Assembly: GCA_002347645.1 (NCBI GenBank)
Contig: DDYF01000003.1
Location: 853-50,800, forward strand
Source: Thermoleophilia bacterium UBA2241
GTDB taxonomy: Bacteria; Actinomycetota; Thermoleophilia; UBA2241
Length of the DNA stretch: 49,948 bases
Reading direction: 5' to 3'
Part shown: positions 25,982-36,958 of the stretch, piece by piece
Layout of the letters: each line of letters begins with the position of its first letter
Position numbering within the stretch: the first letter of the stretch is position 1
Notes under the pieces: model-generated
What the model was told of the DNA's origin: nothing
Seen by the model: only the letters and a program-made list of their open reading frames with translations
Databases searched by the model: none
Made by a program: the position numbers and the translations under genes

Positions 25982-26941
25982 ATGATCGCTATCGTGCTCG
26001 CTCTCGCCGCCAGCATCGGCTGGGGCTGCTCGGACTTCCTCGGCGGCCTGCGTACGCGAAGCCTCCCCGTGCGGGCAGTCGCCGGCGGCATGTTCGCCGG
26101 AGGACTGCTGACCGCCGTCGCGGCCGTGGTCATGCGGGGCTCGGGCTACCCGGGCAGCGGGTTCCTTCTGGCCAGCGTCATCGCCGGCGTGTCGAGCCTG
26201 GTCGCCGTCAGCAGTCTGTACAAGGCGCTCGCCATCGGCTCGATGAGCATCGTCGCACCAATCAATGCCGCCTACCCAATCGTGCCGGTCATCTACGGCC
26301 TTGCGCAGGGCGAACGCCCAAGCGCCTTGCAGCTGGCGGGCATGGCGCTGGTCGTCGGCGGGGTCGTCGTCGCCTCGTACATCCGCGAGTCAGGAGGGAC
26401 AGGGCGTTCCGCCGACCACCCAGACGGGGCCGTACCCACCGGCGACCACCTGGCCCTCGTGCCCGCACCGGATATCGGCGTCGGCCTGGCGCCGCCGCCC
26501 TCCCACGACGCCGCGGCCCGTCCTCCCCGCATGTTCGCCAGCCTCGTGCTGGCCGTCGTCGCGACGCTCGCCAGCGGCTGCGTCCTCACCGCCTTGAGCT
26601 CCGCCGCCGAGACGGATCCGTATTGGGGCCTCATCGTCGTGAGGGCGGTCGCCCTCGCGGGGATGCTCGTCGTCGTCGCCGTCACTCGCGGCGGCACCGG
26701 CGTCCGCCCGGCGCACGTCCCGCTGCTCCTCGGGATCGGGGCGCTGGACACCGTCGCGACGGGCTTGTTCGCCGTAGCGACCACCTACGGGTACCTGAGC
26801 GTCGTGTCGGTCATCGCAGCCCTCTTCCCGCTGGGCACGATGGCACTGGCGTGGCTTGTCCTGGGCGAGCGTCTGCGATCGTATCAGTACACCGGCGTCG
26901 CGACCGCGCTGACCGGTGTGGCGCTCGTCGCCCTCGGCTGA
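25982..26941 (+). CDS. EamA/DMT-family transporter, second of a tandem pair
   Basis: A 319-aa, ten-segment membrane transporter, paralogue of the gene ending 13 bases upstream. It begins MIAIVLALAASIGWGCSDF and has a longer hydrophilic loop between its two EamA halves (about residues 135-175, proline/aspartate-rich). ATG 25982 follows AGGAAGAGG. The pair arose by tandem duplication; DMT pairs may act as heterodimers, which is an inference here. It converges on gyrA, with only a 12-bp palindrome (CGGGTGCACCCG, 26943-26954) between them. Confidence 0.88.
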   Translation: MIAIVLALAASIGWGCSDFLGGLRTRSLPVRAVAGGMFAGGLLTAVAAVVMRGSGYPGSGFLLASVIAGVSSLVAVSSLYKALAIGSMSIVAPINAAYPIVPVIYGLAQGERPSALQLAGMALVVGGVVVASYIRESGGTGRSADHPDGAVPTGDHLALVPAPDIGVGLAPPPSHDAAARPPRMFASLVLAVVATLASGCVLTALSSAAETDPYWGLIVVRAVALAGMLVVVAVTRGGTGVRPAHVPLLLGIGALDTVATGLFAVATTYGYLSVVSVIAALFPLGTMALAWLVLGERLRSYQYTGVATALTGVALVALG

Positions 26942-26999
26942 GCGGGTGCACCCGTGCGGATGCCCAGGCTCAGCGCGACGGCTCGGGCGCCGACCGGAC

Positions 27000-29472
<2,473 letters not shown>

Positions 29473-29480
<8 letters not shown>

Positions 29481-31869
29481 CGAGGAAGCGCACCTCCTTC
29501 GCGTTCTTCTCGATGAACTCGCGACGCGGCTCGACCTTGTCGCCCATCAGCATCGTGAAGACCTCGTCCGCTGCCTGGGCGTCTTCCATGGACACCAGCA
29601 TGAGCGTGCGTGTCATGGGGTTCATGGTCGTGTCCCAGAGCTGGTCGGGGTTCATCTCGCCGAGACCCTTGAAGCGCTGCAACTGGATGCCCTCTTTGGT
29701 GAGCTCGACGATCTGCACGCGCAGCTCTTCGTAACTCGAAGCCTCGGCCTTGCGATTACCGAGGCGCAGGGTGAAGGGCGGGCGGCCGACCATCTCGCGG
29801 ATGCGCTCGTGCACGCGCTTGAGCGCCTGGAACTCGCGCCCCGCGAGGGCGGCGAACGGGATGCGCAGGTTGGCCGCCAGGCCCGTGCGACGCTCGACCA
29901 GGCGGGTCTCGGCGATCTGCTCGTCGTCGTCGGCCGCGAGCACGTCGATGACGTAGCGCTTGTCGATGTCGGCGCGCAGCGCCTCGACGAGCCGGCCGAA
30001 GTCGGCGATGTCGGCCTCGATGATGGGGCCGTTCTTGAGCCAGTCGATGAGCTCGCCGCCCCACTGGCTCTTGAGCTTCTTCACCCAACCCTCGTACTCT
30101 CCGTAGAGCTTGAGGAAGCGCTGATACTTCGTCTCGCTGAAGGTGAACTCGGTGTCCGTGTTGTCCACCTTGATCTGCTCGAGGCGCCCGCGCAGCAGGA
30201 TCTCCTCGAGCTGCGCCTCCTTGTGGATGTACTGCTCCTGGTTGCCCTGCTTGAGGCGGTAGAGCGGCGGCTGGGCGATGTAGACGTACCCCGCCTCGAT
30301 GAGCGGCTTCATGTGGCGGAAGAGGAAGGTGAGGATGAGCGTGCGGATGTGCGAGCCGTCGACGTCGGCGTCGGTCATGATGATGATCTTGTGGTAGCGC
30401 GCCTGCTCGACGTCGAACTCGTCGCCGATGCCGGCCCCGATCGCGCTGATCATCGTGAGGATCTCGGCGTTGGCCAGCATCTTGTCGATGCGCGCCTTCT
30501 CGACGTTGATGATCTTCCCGCGCAGCGGCAGGATGGCCTGGAACGAGCGGTCGCGCGCCTGCTTCGCCGAGCCTCCCGCGGAGTCGCCCTCGACGAGGTA
30601 CATCTCGCTGAGTGAGGGATCTTTGATGGAGCAGTCGGCCAGCTTGCCCGGGAGGTTGCTGCCCTCGAGAAGCCCCTTACGGCGCGTGAGGTCGCGCGCC
30701 TTGCGCGCGGCGCTGCGGGCACGCGCCGCGTTGATCGTCTTCTCCACGATCTGCCTGCCCTCGGAGGGGTTCTCCTCGAGGAACTCGGCGAGCTTGGCGT
30801 TGACCGTCGTCTGCACCAGGGCCTGGATCTCGGTGTTGCCGAGCTTCGTCTTCGTCTGGCCCTCGAACTGAGGGTTGCGCAGCTTGACCGAGATGAGCGC
30901 CGTGAGCCCTTCGCGCACGTCTTCTCCAGAGAGGTTCTCCTCCTTCTCTTTCAGGAGGTTCTTCTGGCGGGCGTACCCGTTGATGGTGCCCGTGAGCGCG
31001 GCGCGAAAGCCCGTGAGGTGGGCGCCGCCCTCGGTCGTGTTGATGTTGTTCGCGAACGTGAAGATGGACTCGTTGTAGGACGAGTTCCACTGCATCGCGA
31101 CCTCGACTTGGCCGTCGTCGGTCTCGTTCTCGAGGAAGATGATGCTGCGGTGGATGGCGTCTTTGTCGCGGTTGATGTAGGCGACGAAGTCCTTGATGCC
31201 GCCGGCGTACTGGAACGTCGCGGACTCGCCGTCGGCCCGCTCGTCGCGCAGCTCGATGCGCAGGTTCTTGGTGAGGAAGGCGGTCTCGCGCAGGCGCTGC
31301 GCGAGGACGCGGAAGTCGAAGTCGACCTCTTCGAAGATGTCGGGGTCGGGCATGAACGAGACCGTCGTGCCCGTCGGCGCCTTCTTGTCGAGCTTCTCCT
31401 TCTTCTCGAGCTTCGAGACCGCTGAGCCGCGCTCGAAGCGCTGGCGCCAGTGGTAACCATCGGTGTAGATGTCGAGCTCGAGCCATTCGGAGAGCGCGTT
31501 GACGACCGAGACGCCCACGCCGTGCAGGCCGCCCGACACCTTGTAGCCCGCGCCGCCGAACTTGCCGCCCGCGTGCAGCATCGTGAGCACGACCTCGGCC
31601 GCCGGCTTGTCGTACTTCTCCATGATCCCGACCGGGATGCCGCGCCCATCGTCGGCCACCGTGATGGAGTTGTCGGGGTTGACCGTGACGGTGATCGCCG
31701 TGCAGTACCCAGCGATGGCCTCGTCCACGGAGTTGTCGACAACCTCGTACACCAGATGGTGCAGCCCGCGCGGGCCCGTAGAGCCGATGTACATGCCGGG
31801 ACGCTCGCGGACCGGCTCGAGGCCCTCCAGCACCTGGATGTCATCGGCGGTATAGCTGGACTTCTTCAC
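29473..31869 (-). CDS. gyrB: DNA gyrase subunit B (with E. coli-type insertion)
   Basis: A 798-aa ATPase subunit of gyrase. The GHKL site is EVVDNSVDEAIAG and DDGRGIPVG; the TOPRIM metal site is EGDSAGGSAKQ and DADVDGSHI; the C-terminal QRFKGLGEMNP is present. About 165 extra residues lie between the PPLYRLKQGN segment and QRFKGLGEMNP (roughly 560-730), the position where E. coli-type GyrB carries its insert; most Gram-positive GyrB lack it. The start is GTG 31869 with GAGAGG 4 bases upstream; the extra upstream codons are non-conserved. Confidence 0.97.
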
Positions 31870-31926
31870 GTGACCTCTCAGGGGCAGCCGTTCATGCAGC
31901 GTCACACGGACGGACGTCGTTGGCGA

Positions 31927-31954
31927 GGGTCTCAGGAGGCAGGCTCAGAGACCC
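31927..31954 (-). promoter_or_regulatory. Inverted repeat in the gyrBA leader
   Basis: GGGTCTC (31927-31933) and GAGACCC (31948-31954) are perfect inverted repeats starting at the predicted transcript 5' end. They would form a leader hairpin, or could be an operator next to the -10 element. The function is unknown. Confidence 0.4.
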
Positions 31955-31960
31955 TGCGCA

Positions 31961-31969
31961 AGTATACCA
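31961..31969 (-). promoter_or_regulatory. Extended -10 promoter of gyrBA
   Basis: On the minus strand TGGTATACT is an extended -10 (TGnTATAnT type), about 92 bases before the gyrB GTG. No clear -35 is seen, as is common for extended -10 promoters. Confidence 0.6.
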
Positions 31970-32021
31970 GAGTGCGGCCCCGCAAGCGACCCCAGTTGGC
32001 GGCGAAAAGCGCCGCAAATGG

Positions 32022-32546
32022 TCACTTTTTCGGGTTGACCGGAGGGCCGGCGGCGGGGTCCCGCGGAGGTCGGTCGGCGACGACCCGGAGTGATGCCAGA
32101 ATGCTCTCCCGGAGGCGCTCGTCGCCGACCTCGCCGGCGGCCCTCCGGGCGGCGTCGAGGTCGGCACGGTCCATGTTCCCATCACGTCTCGACGTCTTCG
32201 ACGCCGATGGTGCTTCATCCTGCCGTGGCAGGCTCGGGGCGGCCGCGGGGGCGCCGCGGGTCACGAAGCGGAAGCGATGCACGGGATGCTCGGGGTCAAG
32301 CTCGTTCATACGCTCGAGCAACCGCCCCCCGAGGTACGTCAGCTCCTGGGCCCAGATCGACGAGACGCACTCGACGGTCAGGACTCCGCGAGCGAAGGAG
32401 CGGGGGCGCGCGTTGGCGGCGACGGTGTCGCCGGCCGCACGCGCCCAGACTCCGTAGGCCCGCGCCTGGTCGCTCGTGTCGAGACGCGCCAGCGTCGGGT
32501 CCAGGACCTCGCGGATCTTCCGCAGCTCGCTCGTCTCAGCCTCCAG
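32022..32546 (-). CDS. dciA: DciA-like DUF721 protein (start unclear, possible frameshift)
   Basis: Between recF and gyrB, where Actinobacteria carry the DUF721 helicase-loader DciA. The frame encodes VWARAAGDTVAANARPRSF, VECVSSIWAQELTYLGGRL and LLERMNELDPEHP, the typical DUF721 domain, with a charged C-terminal tail. There is no ATG, GTG or TTG upstream of the domain in this frame. The CTG at 32546 is one possible start, without a clear ribosome site. An ATG just after the recF stop (32586) opens another frame (MSSDRETGRGQ...) that ends at 32536, so a one-base shift near 32545 would join it to the domain. Either a sequence error, a frameshift or a rare start is involved. Confidence 0.75.
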   Translation of the reverse strand: MEAETSELRKIREVLDPTLARLDTSDQARAYGVWARAAGDTVAANARPRSFARGVLTVECVSSIWAQELTYLGGRLLERMNELDPEHPVHRFRFVTRGAPAAAPSLPRQDEAPSASKTSRRDGNMDRADLDAARRAAGEVGDERLRESILASLRVVADRPPRDPAAGPPVNPKK

Positions 32547-32587
32547 ATCGGCTCTGCCCGCGCCCCGTCTCCCGGTCGGACGACATC

Positions 32588-33811
32588 CTAGGGTGTCTGC
32601 CGGCGGGAACCCGCGCGGGCCTGCAGGGGGAGCTCGATCACCGTCGCCGCTGCAAGCTCCTCATCGGTGAAGTACCGCCGGTTCGTCGTCGTGATGATGA
32701 CCTGACCGGCCCCGGCGAGCGTCGCGACCAGGAGCCGGCGGCGTGCGTCGTCCAACTCGCTCATGACATCGTCAAGAAAGAGGGGGCCAAGCTCGCCGCG
32801 CCGTTCTGCGGCGAGGGCCTGCTCGGCGAGCAGCAGGGCGAGGACCGCGGCGCGCTGCTCGCCCTGCGAGCCGAACAGTCGCAGGTCGCGGCCGCCTCGG
32901 GGAACGGCGACCGCTCCACACGATCCCGCCGACCCGGAGCCGGCAGCGCGGAGGGTCTCTGCACCGGCATCCTCGCCCGGCTCGTCATGGTCGCCGCCGC
33001 CGACCTCGAGGAACCGCACGTCGTCGCGATGTGGCCCCAGGAGAGTCGTCCCGCGCTGGACCTCCATCGGCCGCCGCTCGCGAAGGCGCGCGCGCAGCCC
33101 GCCCTCATCGAAGCCGAGGTGCTCGACCTGCGACACAAGTTCGAGGGCGAAGCGCTCGTCCGCAGGGGCGAGGGCCGCCGCGAAGCCGGAGAACCGGGGG
33201 CCCAGGTCGGCGACGAGGTGCGCCCGGCGGCGACCGAGGTCGACGGCGGCGCGCGCGAAGTGCGCGTCCCAGGGTTCGAGGCTCGCTTCGGCGGAACCGT
33301 TCTTCACGCTGACCAACTGGGCGTTACGCTGACGCAGGACCGCCTGCAGGTCGCGCAACGCCGCCGCGTACGGCGCGTCGATCGAGGCGGCGAAGGCGTC
33401 CATATGAGCCCGCCGCCGTGCAGGGCTGCCTTTGACGAGGAGGAGGCTCTCGGGCACGAAGATGAAGGCCTGGCAGCGGCTGCGCACCTCGTCCAGCGAG
33501 GTCAACTCGAGGCCGTCCCATCGCATTCGCTTGCCTTGGCCGGGAGCGTACGCGATCTCGACCTCCTGCGGTCTGTCGCCGAGGCCGTCCGCAACGACCC
33601 TCGCCCGCAGGAAGCCCTCACCCCACGCGATGAGCTTCTCGTCGCGATGCGTCCTCGGCGAGCTCCCGCGGAGGGCGAAGAAGGCGCCCTCGAGCAGGTT
33701 TGTCTTGCCGGTCGCGTTCGCGCCCACCACGACGTTGAGGCCCGGCCCGAAGGTGACCGCAGCCTCACAATACGAACGGAAGTTGACGAGCTTCAGGTCA
33801 CGGAGAAACAA
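32588..33811 (-). CDS. recF: DNA replication and repair protein RecF
   Basis: A 407-aa SMC-like ATPase that loads RecA at gaps. Walker A is GANATGKTNLLEG (about residue 28), the signature region contains GSQGEQRAAVLAL, and Walker B is LFLDDVMSELD. About 30 low-complexity residues (GGGDHDEPGEDAG, then Ala/Gly/Ser-rich) are inserted before the signature motif. TTG 33811 is chosen because GGGAG lies 7 bases upstream and the product then starts MFLRDLKLVNFRSY, the usual RecF N-terminus. It overlaps the S4-protein gene by 19 nt. Ends with TAG. Confidence 0.93.
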   Translation of the reverse strand: MFLRDLKLVNFRSYCEAAVTFGPGLNVVVGANATGKTNLLEGAFFALRGSSPRTHRDEKLIAWGEGFLRARVVADGLGDRPQEVEIAYAPGQGKRMRWDGLELTSLDEVRSRCQAFIFVPESLLLVKGSPARRRAHMDAFAASIDAPYAAALRDLQAVLRQRNAQLVSVKNGSAEASLEPWDAHFARAAVDLGRRRAHLVADLGPRFSGFAAALAPADERFALELVSQVEHLGFDEGGLRARLRERRPMEVQRGTTLLGPHRDDVRFLEVGGGDHDEPGEDAGAETLRAAGSGSAGSCGAVAVPRGGRDLRLFGSQGEQRAAVLALLLAEQALAAERRGELGPLFLDDVMSELDDARRRLLVATLAGAGQVIITTTNRRYFTDEELAAATVIELPLQARAGSRRQTP

Positions 33812-34029
33812 ACTCTGAACTCCCGCCCCGCCACGGCCACGACGTCGCCCGCCACAAGCCGGCGCCCGCGGTGCGTCTCGGCCGCGCCGTTCACGCGCAC
33901 GTCTCCCTGCTGGACCATGAGTTTGGCATGACCACCGGTCGAAGCCGCGCCGCACACCTTGAGGAAGGCGCCCAAGGCGATAGGGCCGCGCGTCTCCACC
34001 TCTTGTGCATCACGTTCTCGCGCAGCCAC
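33793..34029 (-). CDS. S4-domain RNA-binding protein (YaaA/RlbA type)
   Basis: A 78-aa protein with a single S4 domain (IALGAFLKVCGAASTGGHAK, QGDVRVNG, GRRLVAGDVVAV), as in the small yaaA gene between dnaN and recF of Firmicutes. It probably binds structured RNA or ribosomes. GTG 34029 is used. The gene is tightly packed: 37 bases after dnaN and overlapping recF. Its presence together with dciA combines gene-order features of Firmicutes and Actinobacteria. Confidence 0.85.
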   Translation of the reverse strand: MAARERDAQEVETRGPIALGAFLKVCGAASTGGHAKLMVQQGDVRVNGAAETHRGRRLVAGDVVAVAGREFRVCFSVT

Positions 34030-34065
34030 GGACCGCCCGCCTTTCGGCGTGGTCTTCGTCTGGTC

Positions 34066-35178
34066 TCAGCCGCTGAGACGGATCGGCATTATGAGGTAGA
34101 CGAACGACCCCTCCGCACCTGACACGAGCCCCGGGCGCAAGGGGTTCGTGAAGCGCAGCCTCACTTCGTCTTCGTCCACCGCCTCGATGCCTTCGATGAG
34201 GTACTGAGGGTTGAAGCCGATCTCGAACTCGTCGCCTTCGTAAGGCATGTCGAGTGATTCCTCCGCTTGACCCACGTCCTGCGTGAGGGCACGCATCGTC
34301 AGCTTGCCTTGGGCGAAGGTGAGGCGCAATGGGGCGTTCCGCTGCGCGAGGAGGCTCGTGCGGCGCGCCGCGGCTGTGAACAGTTCCTTGCCGAGCGTCA
34401 CCTCGTGGTCGAACGTCTCCGGGATCAACTGCTTGTAGTTCGGGAACTGGCCGTCGATGAGGCGCGACGCGACGTACACGTCGCCGTCCTTGCCGGCGAG
34501 GCGGAAGAGCGCCTGGTTCTCACCGATCGCGACGTCGATGTCGCCCTCTCCTAGCGTACCGGCGAGCCGCGCGACCTCGGTGAGCGCCTTGACGGGCACG
34601 ATCGCCTGCACCTCGTTCGCGATCTCAGCCTCGAGCACCGTCTCTTTGACGGCCAGCCGATAGCTGTCGGTCGCCACCATCTTCAGCGACCTTCCGCCCA
34701 TGCTCACCAGGACCCCGGTCAGGATGGGCCGTGTCTCGTCTCGCGACGCGGCCCGCCCGACCTTCGCTAGCGTCTCGACGAACGGACCCCTGCCGACGGT
34801 CAGGCTCCCCTCCATGTCGAACGACGAGGTCTGTGGGAAGTCACTCGCCGCCCACGAGTTCAGCGAGAATGCTGCGCGGCCGGCGGTCACCCGCACCGCA
34901 GACTCACTCGCCTCGATGGCCACCGTCTCACTTGGCAGGTTGCGCACGACGTCGGTGAAGAGCCGCGCCGGAACGACGATGTCGCCATCCTGTTCGACGA
35001 CCGTGGCGAGGGTCGCCTTGATGGAGAGCTCCATATCGGTCGCGAAGAGGTCGAGCCGGCCGTCAGTCGCTTGCAGGAGGACGCCCGAAAGCACGGGGAG
35101 CGCGCTCCGCGTCGAGGCTCCTCGTGCGAGGATGGCGAGCTTGTCGACGAGGGCGGTGCGATCGACTGTGAGTCTCAT
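34066..35178 (-). CDS. dnaN: DNA polymerase III sliding clamp (beta subunit)
   Basis: A 370-aa ring-forming clamp with the three repeated domains of DnaN. Recognisable segments are ILARGASTRSALPVLSGVLL (domain 1), TRPILTGVLV (domain 2) and the C-terminal YLIMPIRLSG. ATG 35178 has AAGGAG six bases upstream. It follows dnaA in the standard order, with a 310-base gap containing DnaA boxes. Confidence 0.97.
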   Translation of the reverse strand: MRLTVDRTALVDKLAILARGASTRSALPVLSGVLLQATDGRLDLFATDMELSIKATLATVVEQDGDIVVPARLFTDVVRNLPSETVAIEASESAVRVTAGRAAFSLNSWAASDFPQTSSFDMEGSLTVGRGPFVETLAKVGRAASRDETRPILTGVLVSMGGRSLKMVATDSYRLAVKETVLEAEIANEVQAIVPVKALTEVARLAGTLGEGDIDVAIGENQALFRLAGKDGDVYVASRLIDGQFPNYKQLIPETFDHEVTLGKELFTAAARRTSLLAQRNAPLRLTFAQGKLTMRALTQDVGQAEESLDMPYEGDEFEIGFNPQYLIEGIEAVDEDEVRLRFTNPLRPGLVSGAEGSFVYLIMPIRLSG

Positions 35179-35488
35179 GCCGGCTCCTTGTTACTACAGA
35201 GAGAAGATGTAGCTCTCTTCGTCATCGTCATAACGAGTGTGGACGACGCCGCGTGTCGTGGTTTGTCCTGCACGTGCTCGGCGGTCGCCTTGTGAAGAGG
35301 ACTGTGGACGCTCTGTGGAGGGTGTGATCAGTTCGCCCACGGTGCCGACGCCGCTGGAAGAAGCATAGCCTCTTTGGGCCGCGTTTGTCAGGTTGTCCAC
35401 CCGGTGCTGCGGGCTTGTCCACAGGCTCTTCGGGCGCGCGCCGAGAGGAGCGCGGGGGTAGCGTCCCAGCGGCGAGCTTTTCTGCTGG
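35179..35488. other. oriC: dnaA-dnaN intergenic DnaA-box cluster (part of oriC)
   Basis: Contains TTGTCCACC (35393-35401) and TTGTCCACA (35415-35423), the GC-rich-genome form of the DnaA box. Weaker opposite-strand matches are TGTGGACGA (35238-35246), TGTGGACGC (35303-35311) and TGTGGAGGG (35315-35323). The part next to dnaN (35186-35235) is comparatively AT-rich and contains an AGAGAG/CTCTCT inverted repeat, so it may hold the dnaN promoter or an unwinding element. The same interval is oriC in Streptomyces and Mycobacterium. No coding frame is seen. Confidence 0.75.
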
Positions 35489-36865
35489 TCAGCGGCCGGA
35501 CTTCACGCGCGCGGTGATCAACTGGACGAGGTCGTGCAGTTGCCGGTCGTGGCCGTCCTTGAGTTGGCGCTGTATCTTGTCGACCGCGTAGAGGACAGTC
35601 GTGTGATGCCGCCCGCCGAACTTGTCGCCTATCTGTGGCAGGGACGCCTCAGTGAGATCGCGAGCCAGGAACATCGCAAGCTGGCGGGCGTAGGCGACGT
35701 CCTGCGTGCGGCGACTCCCGCGGAGATCGTTCACGTGCAGGCCGAACTGACGCGCGACCTCTGCCTGCACCATCTCCACAGTGACCGGGTGGGCGTACGC
35801 CTTGGGCAAGATGTCGCGCAACGCTTCCTTGGTGACGTCGAGTGTGACCTCGCTGCCACGGATCGAGGCGTAGCTCACGGTCCGCGTGAGGGCGCCGTAT
35901 AGCTCGCGGATGTTCGCCGTGACGCGAGCCGCGATCCACTCGAGGACTTCGGGCTCCGCGATCTTGTACTCCTCCCACTTCACCTGCCGGCGGAGGATGG
36001 CGATGCGCGTCTCCAGGTCGGGACGGCTGATGTCGACCACGACACCCTGGCCGAAGCGCGAGCGGAGGCGCTCCTCGAGCTCTTCGAGCTCCCTTGGCGG
36101 CCGGTCGGACGTCATGACGATCTGCCGACCGGCCTCGTACAGCGAGTTGAACGTGTGAAAGAACTCGACCTGCGTCTGCTGCTTCTCGGCGAGGAACTGG
36201 ACGTCGTCGACGAGGAGCACGTCGTTGGCTCGGTACGACTGCTTGAAGCCGTCGATCCGGCCCTTGTCGGTGACCGCGTTGATGAAGTCGTCCGTGAAGC
36301 GTTCGACCGTGACGTACTTGACCTGGAGCGAAGGGTGGTTCTGGACGACGGCATGGGCGATCGCCTGGATGAGATGGGTCTTGCCCAGGCCGGTGTCGGC
36401 GTAGATGAACACGGGGTTGTATGCCTTCGCCGGTGTCTCCGCCACGCTGCGCGCGACCGCGGTCGCGTACTCGTTGTGGGGGCCGGTGACGAAACGGTCG
36501 AACACGTAGCGAGGGTTGAGGTCGGCCAGCACGGCAGGCGTCGCGCGAGTGCTGCCGGAACGCCTCGTGGGGCGCTTCGGTGGCGGAGACGCAGATCTCG
36601 TGTCGGCAAGCGCCGGCTCCGCCGCGGCCTCGCCGAGCTCAGCCGCGCGTTCGTCGACCACCAGGTCGAGGCGGACGGAGTCGCCCAGGACCTGAGCGAG
36701 CGCGTCGCCGACGCGGTCGGCGAAGCGCTTCTCGATCCAGTCCTTGGCGAAGTCGTTCGGCACGCCGAGGACGAAGGTCCCGTCGCTGAGGTCCACCGGC
36801 AACGCCCGGTCGAACCACAGCCGGAAGGTGCGCTCGTTCATCTGCGTGCGCAGCTGCTCGCGCAC
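35489..36865 (-). CDS. dnaA: Chromosomal replication initiator DnaA
   Basis: An AAA+ initiator of at least 458 aa. Domain I is at the N-terminus, followed by a short Pro/Arg-rich linker. The AAA+ core has Walker A ADTGLGKTH, Walker B VLLVDDVQFL and SRFGQGVVVD. The C-terminal domain IV carries the DnaA signature GGRHHTTVLYAVDKI. GTG 36865 is the first ordinary start, but the frame stays open upstream and encodes DQLTLIWNEV, matching the conserved start of domain I. The best ribosome site (GGGAGGG, 36907-36913) is 8 bases before an ATC codon at 36898, so the true N-terminus is probably about 11 residues longer. Origin boxes lie on both sides of the dnaA/GHKL pair. Confidence 0.96.
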   Translation of the reverse strand: MREQLRTQMNERTFRLWFDRALPVDLSDGTFVLGVPNDFAKDWIEKRFADRVGDALAQVLGDSVRLDLVVDERAAELGEAAAEPALADTRSASPPPKRPTRRSGSTRATPAVLADLNPRYVFDRFVTGPHNEYATAVARSVAETPAKAYNPVFIYADTGLGKTHLIQAIAHAVVQNHPSLQVKYVTVERFTDDFINAVTDKGRIDGFKQSYRANDVLLVDDVQFLAEKQQTQVEFFHTFNSLYEAGRQIVMTSDRPPRELEELEERLRSRFGQGVVVDISRPDLETRIAILRRQVKWEEYKIAEPEVLEWIAARVTANIRELYGALTRTVSYASIRGSEVTLDVTKEALRDILPKAYAHPVTVEMVQAEVARQFGLHVNDLRGSRRTQDVAYARQLAMFLARDLTEASLPQIGDKFGGRHHTTVLYAVDKIQRQLKDGHDRQLHDLVQLITARVKSGR

Positions 36866-36958
36866 CTCGTTCCAGATGAGTGTCAGCTGATCGGGGATGG
36901 AAGCCGCCCTCCCAGACCCGGGGAAGCGGCGGCCGGCCCCGGGGAGCTCGAAGTGTCG

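Noticed and set aside
25060..26941. Direct repeats between the two DMT genes as a mobile element
   Set aside because: The similarity is confined to the coding regions and reflects gene duplication; no transposase or terminal repeats exist. No insertion sequence, prophage or CRISPR array was seen anywhere in the window.
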